A DNA stretch of 64,000 nt from Chloroflexota bacterium (GCA_016219545.1 JACRMH010000062.1:205156-269155), one strand, 5' to 3'. Shown: positions 32,772 to 42,237, counted from the stretch's first letter. Program-made: numbers and translations. Notes: generated by a model not told the origin, from the sequence alone.

Positions 32772-34805
32772 CTACTCCTCCCCTGTCATCAACTTGATGC
32801 GCTCCCAGGGTTTCAGGCTTTCATCTTCGGCCAGTAAATTCTTCAAGTCATATAGTTCATCACGCAGAGCAGCGGCTCTTTCAAACTCAAGGTTCTTCGC
32901 CGCTTCTTTCATTTGCTTTTCCACATCATCCACGATCTTACGTAACTCGCCGCGCGGCAAGCCGTCCGCCGCAGTCTTATACTTCGCTTTCTCTTCGCCT
33001 ATCGCTTTGGCGCTCATCATTTCAGCCAGCTCGTGGATCTCCTTGTGAATGCTGATCGGCACAATATGATTCTCTTCGTTATATTTGACCTGCTTCGCGC
33101 GGCGACGATTCGTTTCGTCCAGCGCGCGTTTCATCGAATCGGTAACCCGGTCGGCGTACATGATGACGCGTCCATTGACGTTACGCGCGGCGCGTCCGAT
33201 CGTCTGGATCAATGCCGTGTCCGAGCGCAGGAAGCCTTCCTTGTCCGCATCCAAAATCGCGACCAGTGAAACTTCAGGCAAATCCAAGCCTTCACGCAAA
33301 AGGTTGATTCCCACCAGCACATCAAAAGTACCCAGTCGCAGGTCACGCAGAATGGCGATGCGTTCCAGCGTTTCCACTTCTGAATGCAAATACTGGACCT
33401 TGACTCCCAACTCTTTCAGATACTTCGTCAATTCTTCCGACATACGCTTCGTGAGAGTCGTGACCAAAACGCGCTCGCCTCTTCCCACCCGCTGGCTGAT
33501 CTCTCCGACCAGGTCATCCACCTGCCCTTTAGTTGGGCGGACGTCCACCTCAGGGTCCACCAATCCCGTTGGTCGGATGATCTGCTCCACAACCTGATCC
33601 GCATGTTCCATCTCATAATGGGATGGTGTGGCAGAAGTGTAGATCGTCGAACCCATCACCTGCTCGAACTCCTCAAACTTAAGCGGACGGTTATCCATCG
33701 CCGATGGTAAACGGAAGCCATACTCCACCAAGGTTTCCTTACGCGCGCGGTCACCGTTATACATCCCGCGGATCTGCGGCACGGTCATGTGACTCTCGTC
33801 AATGATGAGCAGATAGTCACTCGGCAGGAAATCGATCATCGTCCACGGATGTGAACCGGGCGCACGACCATCCAACTGGCGCGAGTAATTCTCAATGCCC
33901 GAACAATAGCCAACTTCCTTCAACATCTCAAGGTCATAGCGCGTGCGTTGTTCGATACGCTGTGCCTCAAGGAATTTACCATTGTCCTTATAGAATTTCA
34001 GTCGTTCCTCAAGTTCAGCTTCAATATTGACAATTGAATCCTTCAAGCGGTCGGCATCGGTCAAGAATTGTTTCGCAGGAAAAATGGATACTTCGTTTGG
34101 CTCTTCATATATCTCGCCGCTTACGCGATTGAAAGTCATGATTCGTTCGACCTCATCGCCAAAGAAAGTAATACGGTAGCCGCGCTTATCTTCATAAGCC
34201 GGAATGATCTCCAACGTATCACCGCGCACACGGAATGTGCCCGGCTTCAATTCCATATCGTTGCGTTGATACTGACTCTCGATCAACTGCCTCAGCAAGG
34301 CATTGCGACGGTAGATGTCCCCAATCTTAAGGGTGACAGTTCCTTTGCCAAACTCCTCGGGCGAACCCAAGCCATAAATACATGACACCGACGCCACGAT
34401 AATGACATCGCGGCGTGAGATCAATGCTGTCGTCGCAGCAAGGCGCATGCGTTCGATCTCTTCGTTGATCTGAGTCTCTTTCTCGATGAACAGGTCATGC
34501 CTCGGCACGTAGGCTTCGGGCTGGTAATAGTCATAATAAGAAACAAAATACGAGACCGCGTTCTCAGGAAAGAACTCCTTGAACTCGGCATACAACTGCG
34601 CCGCAAGGGTTTTGTTGTGCGCCATGATGAGCGCCGGCTTTTGCAGTTCCTGAATGACGGATGCAATGGTGAAGGTCTTGCCTGTGCCGGTGGCGCCAAG
34701 CAGCACTTGATTCTTTTTGCCATCGCGGACACCTTGTACAAGGTCGCGGATAGCTTCGGGCTGGTCGCCCATCGGGATAAAGGGAGCGTTAAGTTTGAAG
34801 TCCAT
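32772..34805 (-). CDS. uvrB: Excinuclease ABC subunit B
   Basis: A 677-residue DNA-damage helicase-like subunit of nucleotide excision repair. The P-loop is LLGATGTGKTFT (about residues 36-47); the beta-hairpin YYDYYQPEAYVP, the DEAD-like LLIIDESH, the helicase motif TIGRAARN and the C-terminal UvrC-binding helix (VDDVEKQMKEAAKNLEFERAAALRDEL) are all present. Length is normal. It is the last gene of the pth-mfd-uvrB minus-strand cluster, 52 bp after mfd. A perfect LexA-type box stands in that gap, so it probably also has its own SOS promoter. Confidence 0.97.
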   Translation of the reverse strand: MDFKLNAPFIPMGDQPEAIRDLVQGVRDGKKNQVLLGATGTGKTFTIASVIQELQKPALIMAHNKTLAAQLYAEFKEFFPENAVSYFVSYYDYYQPEAYVPRHDLFIEKETQINEEIERMRLAATTALISRRDVIIVASVSCIYGLGSPEEFGKGTVTLKIGDIYRRNALLRQLIESQYQRNDMELKPGTFRVRGDTLEIIPAYEDKRGYRITFFGDEVERIMTFNRVSGEIYEEPNEVSIFPAKQFLTDADRLKDSIVNIEAELEERLKFYKDNGKFLEAQRIEQRTRYDLEMLKEVGYCSGIENYSRQLDGRAPGSHPWTMIDFLPSDYLLIIDESHMTVPQIRGMYNGDRARKETLVEYGFRLPSAMDNRPLKFEEFEQVMGSTIYTSATPSHYEMEHADQVVEQIIRPTGLVDPEVDVRPTKGQVDDLVGEISQRVGRGERVLVTTLTKRMSEELTKYLKELGVKVQYLHSEVETLERIAILRDLRLGTFDVLVGINLLREGLDLPEVSLVAILDADKEGFLRSDTALIQTIGRAARNVNGRVIMYADRVTDSMKRALDETNRRRAKQVKYNEENHIVPISIHKEIHELAEMMSAKAIGEEKAKYKTAADGLPRGELRKIVDDVEKQMKEAAKNLEFERAAALRDELYDLKNLLAEDESLKPWERIKLMTGEE

Positions 34806-34830
34806 GTTTTTTTAGGTTGGTTGATTAGGG

Positions 34831-34849
34831 GAACGTGTGTTCTATTTTA
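34831..34849 (-). promoter_or_regulatory. LexA-type SOS box and -10 before uvrB
   Basis: GAACGTGTGTTC (34831-34842) matches GAAC-N4-GTTC exactly, the Gram-positive-type LexA box. On the minus strand a TAAAAT -10 (34849-34844) stands directly before it, so LexA would cover the start site. No good -35 is seen. Confidence 0.65.
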
Positions 34850-34857
34850 CCCGAAAA

Positions 34858-37800
34858 TCACTGATCCAACTGTGTCAACACTTCCAATAATTTCACAGTC
34901 CAGACTTCTTCTTTAGCGACAGTTACCCAATAAGCGGATTTGCCGCCTCTCACGCCGTTCCCTAGATCAGGCAGGCGCATCGCCTCCGACCCGTCAACGG
35001 GTGTGGCGTACTTGAGCAGGATCTGCCCCGAAGATTCCATACCTACCGAAGTCAATCCCACTTTTTCGGCGCGCAGTTTCACCCGCATTTGATATAACAG
35101 ATTCTGAGTCATCTCCGGCATGAGACCAAACCTGTCACGGAACTCAGACCCGAGCGCATCGAGTTCAGTTTCATCACGCAAGTCCGCAATGCGACGATAT
35201 AACCGTAAACGCAGATCCTGATCTGAAATGTATTCGCTAGGAATACCGACCGCGAGAGGCAAATCCACATTGACGGGCAAACTCAAGGGTAAGTTGAAGG
35301 TTGAAAGTTGAAGGTCAAACGTAGCTTCAGGCAAACCTTCACCTTTCAACTTGGAACTTTCAACTCGGCGCAAACGCCGTACCGCATCTGATAACATGCG
35401 TGTGTAAAGATGAAAGCCTACATCCTGAATGAATCCATGCTGACGTGTGCCAAGCAGATCGCCTGCACCGCGGATTTCAAGGTCGCGCATCGCAATCGAA
35501 TAGCCTGCACCAAGCTGTGTGTTCTCAGCAATGACTTCAAGTCTTTGTTGACCGTCCTGAGTCGGCGACATTTTATTATGGCGGAAGAAATACGCATAAG
35601 CCCGCATCGCGCCGCGTCCTACACGTCCGCGGAGTTGATAGAGTTGCGCCAAGCCAAAAGTATCAGCGCGGTCAACGATGAGCGTGTTGGCATTGGGAAT
35701 ATCCAGCCCTGATTCGATGATGGTGGTACAAAGCAGAATATCTATCTCGCCCATGTTGAAGCGATGCATCACGCTGGCCAGTTGACCCTCGGCCATTTGT
35801 CCATGCCCAACATCCACCCGCGCCTCAGGGACAAGTTTATTAAGATGCGCCTTCATCGCGTCAATGGTGTTGACACGGTTATGCACAAAGAAGATCTGTC
35901 CGCCGCGTTCCAATTCACGCAAAATGGACTGGCGCACAAGCCGCGGCGAATAAGGACCCACATGCGTAACAATAGGCAAACGTTCTTCGGGCGGCGTATT
36001 CAAATTGGATATATCGCGCACGCCAGTCAACGCCATATACAAAGTGCGTGGGATCGGCGTGGCGGTCAGCGTCAGCACATCCACTTCGGTGCGAAGTTTT
36101 TTGAGATGCTCCTTATGAGTTACGCCAAAGCGTTGTTCTTCATCAATAACTACAAGTCCCAAGTCTTTGAATTGCACATCTGCAGAGATCAAACGATGCG
36201 TGCCGATGATGATATCCACTTCACCCAAAGCAAGTTTTAATAAAATCTCAGTCTGTTCGCGATGCGTGCGGAATCGTGAGAGCATTTCAACTTTCACAGG
36301 AAAGGCGGCGAGTCTTTGCGAGAAAGTCTCAAAATGTTGTTGAGCCAACACTGTCGTGGGCACAAGCACGGCCGCCTGCTTGCCGCTCATCACAGCCTTG
36401 AATGCAGCACGCAAAGCCACCTCTGTTTTGCCATAGCCTACGTCACCGCAAAGCAAGCGATCCATTGGGCGGGCGCGTTCCATATCCCGTTTAATATCGG
36501 TAATGGCTGTCTTTTGATCGTCCGTTTCAACGTAAGGAAAACTATCTTCGAGTTCCTGTTGCCATTGGGAATCAGCGGCAAAGGAAAATCCTTCCACCAC
36601 CTGGCGCCGCGCATAAAGATCGAGCAAATCTTCAGCGACTCTTTGCACCGCTTCTTTGACCCGGGACTTTGTCTCTGCCCAGCCCGTCCCGCCCAGATGA
36701 TCGAGCGCAGGCTTGCCGCCATCCGCACCGACATAGCGCGTGAGTCTGTCGGCTTGATGCACAGGGACAAAGAGTGTGTCGGCGTTGTCGTATTCAACAG
36801 CAAGAAACTCTCTTTCGTGGCCTTCCAACTGTCGCTGAGTCAGACCCGCGAACCGTCCGATGCCATGATCAATGTGGACAACATAGTCACCGACGAGCAA
36901 GTCCGCATATAGCGATTCAGGAGTCTCGGCGCTTTGTCTTTGTTTGATGCGCGGCTGCGGTCTCTCCCATCCGAAGATCTCAGAGTCAGTGATCAGGTGA
37001 ACTATGCTCGAGGCGGCATGAGCAGTAGTGGTTAGGGTAAAACCTTCGGAGAGTGAGGCTTCGATAAATTGGAGATTTGGGAATTGGGAATTGGGGTAAT
37101 GCTCGTTCCATAATTCCTGCAGGCGTGACGACTGGCGCGAGACAATAAAAATCTGTTCGCCCCTTTCCACGATGGGCGAAATGTAATCAATGAATTGTTT
37201 GAGCCGTCCGCCGAATCTTTCATCGTGCGTAAACTGCTCGCTGAGCGTTGACGACTGATCGCCGGAGTATCCCAACTCAAGCGAAGAAAATCCGCTCAGG
37301 CTGTCGTTCAATTCCGACCACGGAATGTATGGAATGGGAAAATCTTTTGAAAGCGTGCCCTCATCAATGCTTTCTTTTCTAAATTTAACGGCCTGCTCCT
37401 CCACTTCATTCGCAATGACCTCAACCAGATTTATGTCATCCACCAAGACCAAAGTCTTCGGCGGGAGATAATCCAACAACGAGGCTTGCATTGGATGGAG
37501 CAGCGGAATGTGAAATTCTGAAAGTTGGTTCTGTGCGTCAACAGAATCCGTTAAAAATTCACGCGCAGGGGTGACCAAAATATTTTCAAGTGTTTCGATG
37601 GTCCTCTGCGTGGCAGGGTCAAACTGGCGGATGGTTTCGATCTCATTGCCAAAAAAATCAAGGCGGACAGGATAAGGCTGCGTGGCAGGCCAAACATCCA
37701 GCAGACCTCCGCGGTGTGAGAATTGACCCGGCTCGAGGACAGTGTTCACCCGCTGGTAGCCGACCCTCGCCCACTCACGGATCAACATATCGGGTTGAAT

Positions 37801-38262
37801 GCTCTGCCCTGCGGACAGTTTCTTACACGCCTTGAGAAAATCCCTGCGCGGCAAGGTACGCGTCATCAATGAACGTGCTGAGGTGACAATGATGGGCGGT
37901 GTTTCGGGTTTTTGTGTAAATGGTAAATGGAAATAGGAGAGCGCAGTAAGCACCTGCAAACGTTCGCGGCGAGTGGATACTCCCCAGGCGGCTTCTTCAT
38001 AGAATAATGGATTCGGCTCCGCAAATAAATAGCGCGGCGACTTGACCCAAAAGCCAAGTTCATCATACAAAGACATGGCATGATCGGCGCGGTCAGTGAT
38101 TAAGAGAATTGGCTGATCCAGATCACCATGCAAAGCGGCAAGGATAGGCAGGCGCGCAGAACGTGGCAGCCCCAAGCCAGAGATTGATTCCCCTGCTTGA
38201 AGTTGAGTCAGCAGTTGCTGATATTGGGATAATTCGTGTAAGTGGGCTAATAAAAGCTTCAT
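34858..38262 (-). CDS. mfd: Transcription-repair coupling factor
   Basis: An 1134-residue translocase that removes stalled RNA polymerase and recruits UvrA. Visible are the UvrB-like N-terminal module, the polymerase-interaction domain (VHIDHGIGRFAGL...EYDNADTLFVPVHQ), the translocase P-loop LLCGDVGYGKTEVA, the VIDEEQRFGV box, the GRVGRG motif and the C-terminal regulatory domain. Two short stretches (about residues 387-398 and 966-991) are encoded by repetitive DNA and look inserted. The start ATG is 6 bp after the upstream gene and has no obvious ribosome site. Confidence 0.96.
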   Translation of the reverse strand: MKLLLAHLHELSQYQQLLTQLQAGESISGLGLPRSARLPILAALHGDLDQPILLITDRADHAMSLYDELGFWVKSPRYLFAEPNPLFYEEAAWGVSTRRERLQVLTALSYFHLPFTQKPETPPIIVTSARSLMTRTLPRRDFLKACKKLSAGQSIQPDMLIREWARVGYQRVNTVLEPGQFSHRGGLLDVWPATQPYPVRLDFFGNEIETIRQFDPATQRTIETLENILVTPAREFLTDSVDAQNQLSEFHIPLLHPMQASLLDYLPPKTLVLVDDINLVEVIANEVEEQAVKFRKESIDEGTLSKDFPIPYIPWSELNDSLSGFSSLELGYSGDQSSTLSEQFTHDERFGGRLKQFIDYISPIVERGEQIFIVSRQSSRLQELWNEHYPNSQFPNLQFIEASLSEGFTLTTTAHAASSIVHLITDSEIFGWERPQPRIKQRQSAETPESLYADLLVGDYVVHIDHGIGRFAGLTQRQLEGHEREFLAVEYDNADTLFVPVHQADRLTRYVGADGGKPALDHLGGTGWAETKSRVKEAVQRVAEDLLDLYARRQVVEGFSFAADSQWQQELEDSFPYVETDDQKTAITDIKRDMERARPMDRLLCGDVGYGKTEVALRAAFKAVMSGKQAAVLVPTTVLAQQHFETFSQRLAAFPVKVEMLSRFRTHREQTEILLKLALGEVDIIIGTHRLISADVQFKDLGLVVIDEEQRFGVTHKEHLKKLRTEVDVLTLTATPIPRTLYMALTGVRDISNLNTPPEERLPIVTHVGPYSPRLVRQSILRELERGGQIFFVHNRVNTIDAMKAHLNKLVPEARVDVGHGQMAEGQLASVMHRFNMGEIDILLCTTIIESGLDIPNANTLIVDRADTFGLAQLYQLRGRVGRGAMRAYAYFFRHNKMSPTQDGQQRLEVIAENTQLGAGYSIAMRDLEIRGAGDLLGTRQHGFIQDVGFHLYTRMLSDAVRRLRRVESSKLKGEGLPEATFDLQLSTFNLPLSLPVNVDLPLAVGIPSEYISDQDLRLRLYRRIADLRDETELDALGSEFRDRFGLMPEMTQNLLYQMRVKLRAEKVGLTSVGMESSGQILLKYATPVDGSEAMRLPDLGNGVRGGKSAYWVTVAKEEVWTVKLLEVLTQLDQ
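35290..35365. repeat. Repetitive DNA inside mfd (GTTGAAAGTTGAAGG type)
   Basis: Short units of the type AAGGTTGAAGGTTGAAAG and their complements (CACCTTTCAACTTGGAAC) recur and pair with each other, giving an imperfect hairpin in the coding sequence, read as SSKLKGEGLPEATFDLQLS. Similar DNA lies between genes at 30108-30145. A second repetitive stretch (GGGAATTGGGAATTGGGG) lies in mfd at 37075-37098. Confidence 0.6.
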
Positions 38263-38268
38263 AATATT

Positions 38269-38706
38269 TTATGAATTCTTTTCTATATCCGCCAGTTGCT
38301 TTAATTGATTAATAATGGGATTCTGCAAGAGCGGCCATCCAAAGAAATAGTTGGGAACAAATTTTATTGTCGATCCAAATCGTGTTTCAATTTTAAGTTC
38401 GACGATAATCACATTCTTTTGAACGCCAAATATTGACTCCCTAACAGCCTTTATCATTAACAGTGGGATCTGAATTGTTCCTCTACTGTCGGTTACATAC
38501 ATATAATGTTCATCAATTTCTGCATCTTTCAATTCTAAAGATGTGCTAAATAAAACATACATACCCACTACACAAATAATGGAAGAAATTGTTTTCCCGT
38601 ATATATCCAAATTCGGCAAAAACAAAACAGCTATTAGCCCAATTAAGAATCCGACCGGATATAATTTGCGTAGGTAGGTAAATTCAGAAGAGACTTTTTC
38701 TTTCAT
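38269..38706 (-). CDS. Hypothetical membrane protein, two N-terminal helices
   Basis: About 145 residues with two adjacent membrane helices at about residues 18-60 (PVGFLIGLIAVLFLP and ISSIICVVGMYVLFST), then a soluble C-terminal part with a PH-like beta pattern (HYMYVTDSRGTIQIPLLMIKAV). Function unknown. The frame is open nine codons into pth; the ATG at 38706 is chosen since it follows the pth stop by 10 bp, though the ribosome site is weak. It lies between pth and mfd on the same strand and is AT-richer than both. Confidence 0.7.
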   Translation of the reverse strand: MKEKVSSEFTYLRKLYPVGFLIGLIAVLFLPNLDIYGKTISSIICVVGMYVLFSTSLELKDAEIDEHYMYVTDSRGTIQIPLLMIKAVRESIFGVQKNVIIVELKIETRFGSTIKFVPNYFFGWPLLQNPIINQLKQLADIEKNS

Positions 38707-38716
38707 GGTGACTCTA

Positions 38717-39295
38717 CTATTCAATGCCGCCATTGAATTTATTCATTGCCGCATTCAAACCTTTCATCACAAATTCCAAAGCGGCATCGGCAGCGCGGTC
38801 TAAAATTTCGGGCAGGAGTTTCAGATCGTCTTTGGAGAATTCCTGCAAGACATAATCCTTCGGGTCCATGCGGCCGGGCGGACGGCCGATGCCGAGGCGC
38901 AGGCGCGGAAAATCTTTGGTGCCAAGCTGTTCAATGGTGGAGGCCATGCCGCGCTGTCCGCCGGGGCCTCCGCCGGGACGAATACGGATCGTGCCGAAGG
39001 GCAGGTCAAGGTCATCGTGGGCGACCAGAAGATTTTCTACAGGAAGTTTGTAGAAATGTAATAGTCCCTGCACAGATTGACCAGAAAGATTCATGTAAGT
39101 CTGCGGCTTGGCGAGGATGATCTTGCGCTCCTCATACAGCGTGGACATGACGATGGCCTTGGCTTGTAATTTCATTCCATGCGCGTTGAGGCGTACGGCG
39201 ATACGGTCAATGAGCATGAAGCCAATATTGTGGCGGGTATCTTTGTATTCGCGGCCAGGGTTGCCGAGGCCGATGAGGAGGAAGGAGTCTGTCAT
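38717..39295 (-). CDS. pth: Peptidyl-tRNA hydrolase
   Basis: A 192-residue enzyme that frees tRNA from peptidyl-tRNA released by ribosomes. The motif GLGNPGREYKDTRHNIGF contains the catalytic His; the Asn in YMNLSGQ and the Asp in HDDLDLPFG are also present, with the GGGPGGQRGM loop. Length is normal. Repetitive DNA lies directly before the ATG and no ribosome site is seen. It heads the minus-strand cluster with mfd and uvrB. Confidence 0.96.
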   Translation of the reverse strand: MTDSFLLIGLGNPGREYKDTRHNIGFMLIDRIAVRLNAHGMKLQAKAIVMSTLYEERKIILAKPQTYMNLSGQSVQGLLHFYKLPVENLLVAHDDLDLPFGTIRIRPGGGPGGQRGMASTIEQLGTKDFPRLRLGIGRPPGRMDPKDYVLQEFSKDDLKLLPEILDRAADAALEFVMKGLNAAMNKFNGGIE

Positions 39296-39330
39296 AGTTA
39301 TCAGTAATTAGTGGTCAGTTATCAGTTTTT
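39296..39330. repeat. Short-unit repeat (ACTGATAACTGACCACTAATT type) before pth
   Basis: Units of TCAGTTATCAGT/TTAGTGGTCAGT recur without spacer up to the pth start codon. The same kind of DNA (TGATCAGTGATTAGTGATCA) spans the pyrG stop at 42191-42216. Confidence 0.6.
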
Positions 39331-39948
39331 GCGGAGACGGAGGATAAGGGAAGATAGAACGAATAGGACGAGGACGATCAATCCGCCTTGTGTGAAGGTT
39401 GAATAGATGGAGGTGGTGGTTACCGAAGCCGGGTTAACTGTCAACGGCGTTGGGGAGGGAAAGGCGTTTATCACCGCATCGGGCAAACGGGTTGCAGTGG
39501 GAGGCGGGATCGTGGCTGTTGGGATCAACGTGGCAGTGGGAGTATCCGTTGGCAGGGAGATGTCGTTGCCGATCTTTATGTTTGAAACAAGCACATCTTG
39601 AAAAGAACCGTCTTGAAGAAAGACGCGCAGGCGCAGGGTGTAATCACCGTCTGTCAGCAGAGTTGTGTCCCAGACCGTGAGGGGGGCATCCTTGATGGGC
39701 TGGGAAAATGTCTGGATGCTGAACCAAGTTTCGGCGGAGTCGGATGCGCCCTCTGCAGGGAGGTCATATTTAAATTCAAGTTGAGCAGATGAAAAATTAG
39801 GGACATCCAAATTGCCGATTATTTCCACCTTCCCGCGCAAAATCTGCCCTGATCGAGGGGATGTAATGGAAGGTCCCGCCGTTTGGGTAAATAAAAAAAG
39901 GGAAAGAGCTAGAAGCATCTGGAACATGGCAATTGGTAAGTTTAACAT
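39322..39948 (-). CDS. Secreted, membrane-anchored hypothetical protein
   Basis: About 208 residues: an N-terminal signal peptide (about residues 5-24), a beta-rich domain (SITSPRSGQILRGKVEIIGNLDVPNF... DGDYTLRLRVFLQDGSF) resembling an Ig-like fold, a Thr/Pro linker (PTDTPTATLIPTATIPPPT) and a C-terminal membrane helix followed by RLRKN. It would face outwards on the cell surface. Which of the first two methionines starts translation is unclear. Function unknown; the pattern is common in Anaerolineae. Confidence 0.75.
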   Translation of the reverse strand: MLNLPIAMFQMLLALSLFLFTQTAGPSITSPRSGQILRGKVEIIGNLDVPNFSSAQLEFKYDLPAEGASDSAETWFSIQTFSQPIKDAPLTVWDTTLLTDGDYTLRLRVFLQDGSFQDVLVSNIKIGNDISLPTDTPTATLIPTATIPPPTATRLPDAVINAFPSPTPLTVNPASVTTTSIYSTFTQGGLIVLVLFVLSSLILRLRKN

Positions 39949-40065
39949 GAAGGGTATGCAGGGTCAAATTGCAAATGCCATGAATTGAAAGCATGAAGCA
40001 ATTCTCGAATGATTATTTTTCTGGTAAACTCAGATGAGTAAGTTAATTCCCTAGGAGACCGAGTT

Positions 40066-40440
40066 ATGACAAAATCACGTTCTGACCAAATGGTGGAACG
40101 CCTTCGCAATATGCAGGCATTTGCTCCCGACATTGAAGCATCCGCCATTGTTTCTGTAGACGGCCTGATCATGGCCTCTGCATTACAACAGGGCGTGGAA
40201 GAAGACCGCGTATCGGCGATGTCTGCGGCCATGCTCAGCCTCGGTGAACGTATTTCCGGCGAATTGGGGCGCGGCGGACTTGAACAGGTTTATATCAAAG
40301 GCGATAAAGGCTCCATTGTGTTAACCGCCATCGGCGAAGAAGCCGTGTTGACGGCCATGGCAAGGCAGGATGCCAAACTTGGCATGATCTTCCTGGAGAT
40401 GCGGCGCGCCGCCGAAGACTTAGTGAAGCTGGTTGGATGA
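40066..40440 (+). CDS. Roadblock/LC7-domain protein
   Basis: A 124-residue protein with the roadblock/LC7 pattern (EASAIVSVDGLIMASAL...AAMLSLGERISGELGRGGLEQVYIKGDKGSIVLTAIGEEAVLTAM). Such proteins usually regulate small Ras-like (MglA-type) GTPases or act with them in polarity and signalling. No GTPase gene lies in this window. TAGGAGACC precedes the ATG. It is a single-gene unit with its own terminator. Confidence 0.88.
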   Translation: MTKSRSDQMVERLRNMQAFAPDIEASAIVSVDGLIMASALQQGVEEDRVSAMSAAMLSLGERISGELGRGGLEQVYIKGDKGSIVLTAIGEEAVLTAMARQDAKLGMIFLEMRRAAEDLVKLVG

Positions 40441-40481
40441 ACAGAAGAAAAATCTTTACCCCAAAAAATAATCAACCCCAG

Positions 40482-40511
40482 AATGGGGAGGGCTTAAACG
40501 CCCTCCCCATT
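40482..40511 (+). terminator. Terminator of the roadblock gene
   Basis: AATGGGGAGGG and CCCTCCCCATT form an 11-bp stem followed by a T-rich stretch. Confidence 0.88.
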
Positions 40512-40532
40512 CTCTTTGTATTTTTATGAGTA

Positions 40533-40566
40533 AGACCTGACAGGTTTTAATAAACCTGTCAGGTCT
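40533..40566. repeat. Perfect palindrome before pyrG
   Basis: AGACCTGACAGGTTT and AAACCTGTCAGGTCT form a 15-bp stem with a 4-nt loop, ending 16 bp before the pyrG ATG. It lies between terminator and start codon, so it is in the pyrG leader or promoter and could control expression; it may also be a member of the AGACCTSNSAGGT palindrome family. Confidence 0.65.
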
Positions 40567-40582
40567 AATAAGGAGATTACTT

Positions 40583-42193
40583 ATGACGACCAAATATTTA
40601 TTTTTTACAGGCGGTGTGGTTTCATCGGTGGGGAAAGGTGTGACCGCGGCCGCGATGGGTTTGCTTTTGAAGGAACGTGGCTTTAACGTCGCGGTTCAAA
40701 AATTGGACCCTTATATCAACGTTGACCCTGGCACGATGTCACCCTACCAACACGGCGAAGTGTATGTCCTCGATGACGGCGCAGAGACCGACCTCGACCT
40801 CGGTCACTACGAACGGTTCATTGACAATCGTCTGACCAGAGTCAGCAACTTCACCACAGGACAGGTCTACGCCGAAACCATCGCGAACGAAAGACGCGGT
40901 GATTATCTGGGCGGCACGATCCAGGTCATTCCGCATATTACAAATGAGATCAAACGCAGGATCGGGTTGGTCGAAAAGGAAACAGGCGCGGAGATCGTCA
41001 TCCTCGAAGTCGGCGGGACAGTTGGCGATATTGAGTCGCAGCCATTCCTTGAGGCGTTGCGTCAACTCCGCAATGAGGTGGGACGTGAGAACTGTCTCTT
41101 TGTACATGTCACATGGCTTCCCACCATCGGAGCAACCGGTGAGATCAAGACCAAGCCAACACAACATTCAGTGGCTGCGCTGCGTTCCATTGGTATCTCA
41201 CCAAACATCATTATCGCGCGCGCGGACCAAAACGTGGATAAGAGTCTCTGCGAAAAGATCGCGCTTTTCTGCGACGTGGAAAAAGACTCGGTCATCCCCA
41301 TGCCCACTGCGGACGTGCTGTATGAAGTCCCGTTACTTTTGGAAAAACTTGGCGTGGGCGAATTATTCCTCAAGAAACTCGGTCTCACCGCAAAACGACA
41401 AGCGAACATGAAGCCCTGGCAGAAGCTTGTAGAAGATGTCCGCCGGCCGAAGCCGACAGTGAAGGTTGCGCTGGTCGGAAAATATGTCGAGCTGCAGGAT
41501 GCGTACATGTCAGTCCGTGAGGCGTTAAAACATGCAGCGCTCGCAAACAACGTTGAAGTGGAGATCAGTTGGATCCATTCCGTTGACCTTGAAAAAGATA
41601 AAGGCTGGGATGTCGTCAAAGAAGCAGATGCAGTCCTTGTGCCGGGCGGTTTCGGCTCGCGCGGTATTGAAGGCAAAATTTTGGCGGCGCGCTATGCCCG
41701 CGAGAATAAAGTCCCTTATTTAGGTTTGTGTTTGGGGATGCAAGTGATGTGCATTGATTTTGCGCGCGGTGTATTGGAACTGGAAGATTCGAATTCCTCT
41801 GAATTTGATCGAAGCACGGAGAACCCGGTCATTGACATTATGATAGACCAGCGCTCGATCACCAATATGGGCGGAACGATGCGCCTCGGACTTTACCCGT
41901 GCCTGCTTCAAGCGGGGACGAAGTCAGCCGCCGCCTATGGAGTCCCAAGCGTGGACGAGAGGCATCGTCACCGCTTTGAGTTTAACAACACCTACCGCGC
42001 CGAGTTCGAGAAACACGGCATGGTCTTCTCCGGTCTCTCCCCCGATGGCAGATTGGTCGAGATCGTTGAACTGGCGAATCATCCCTACATGGTCGCGAGT
42101 CAATTCCACCCTGAGTTTTTATCACGCCCCATGAAACCTCATCCATTATTTGTTGGATTGTTGAAGGCGGCGAAGGAAAGGGCGAAGAAGTGA
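40583..42193 (+). CDS. pyrG: CTP synthase
   Basis: A 536-residue enzyme that makes CTP from UTP, ATP and glutamine. The N-terminal synthase domain starts FFTGGVVSSVGKGVTAA with the ATP-binding loop; the C-terminal glutaminase has the nucleophile Cys in GLCLGMQ and the HPEF His-Glu pair. Length is normal. AAGGAG precedes the ATG. The stop codon is made by the first bases of a short repeat (TGATCAGTGATTAG), so the repeat abuts the gene exactly. Confidence 0.97.
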   Translation: MTTKYLFFTGGVVSSVGKGVTAAAMGLLLKERGFNVAVQKLDPYINVDPGTMSPYQHGEVYVLDDGAETDLDLGHYERFIDNRLTRVSNFTTGQVYAETIANERRGDYLGGTIQVIPHITNEIKRRIGLVEKETGAEIVILEVGGTVGDIESQPFLEALRQLRNEVGRENCLFVHVTWLPTIGATGEIKTKPTQHSVAALRSIGISPNIIIARADQNVDKSLCEKIALFCDVEKDSVIPMPTADVLYEVPLLLEKLGVGELFLKKLGLTAKRQANMKPWQKLVEDVRRPKPTVKVALVGKYVELQDAYMSVREALKHAALANNVEVEISWIHSVDLEKDKGWDVVKEADAVLVPGGFGSRGIEGKILAARYARENKVPYLGLCLGMQVMCIDFARGVLELEDSNSSEFDRSTENPVIDIMIDQRSITNMGGTMRLGLYPCLLQAGTKSAAAYGVPSVDERHRHRFEFNNTYRAEFEKHGMVFSGLSPDGRLVEIVELANHPYMVASQFHPEFLSRPMKPHPLFVGLLKAAKERAKK

Positions 42194-42216
42194 TCAGTGA
42201 TTAGTGATCAGTAAGT
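42191..42216. repeat. Short-unit repeat overlapping the pyrG stop
   Basis: TGATCAGTGATTAGTGATCA followed by GTAAGT; related to the repeat before pth. Confidence 0.55.
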
Positions 42217-42237
42217 GCCATGAGTTGTGAGATTCAA

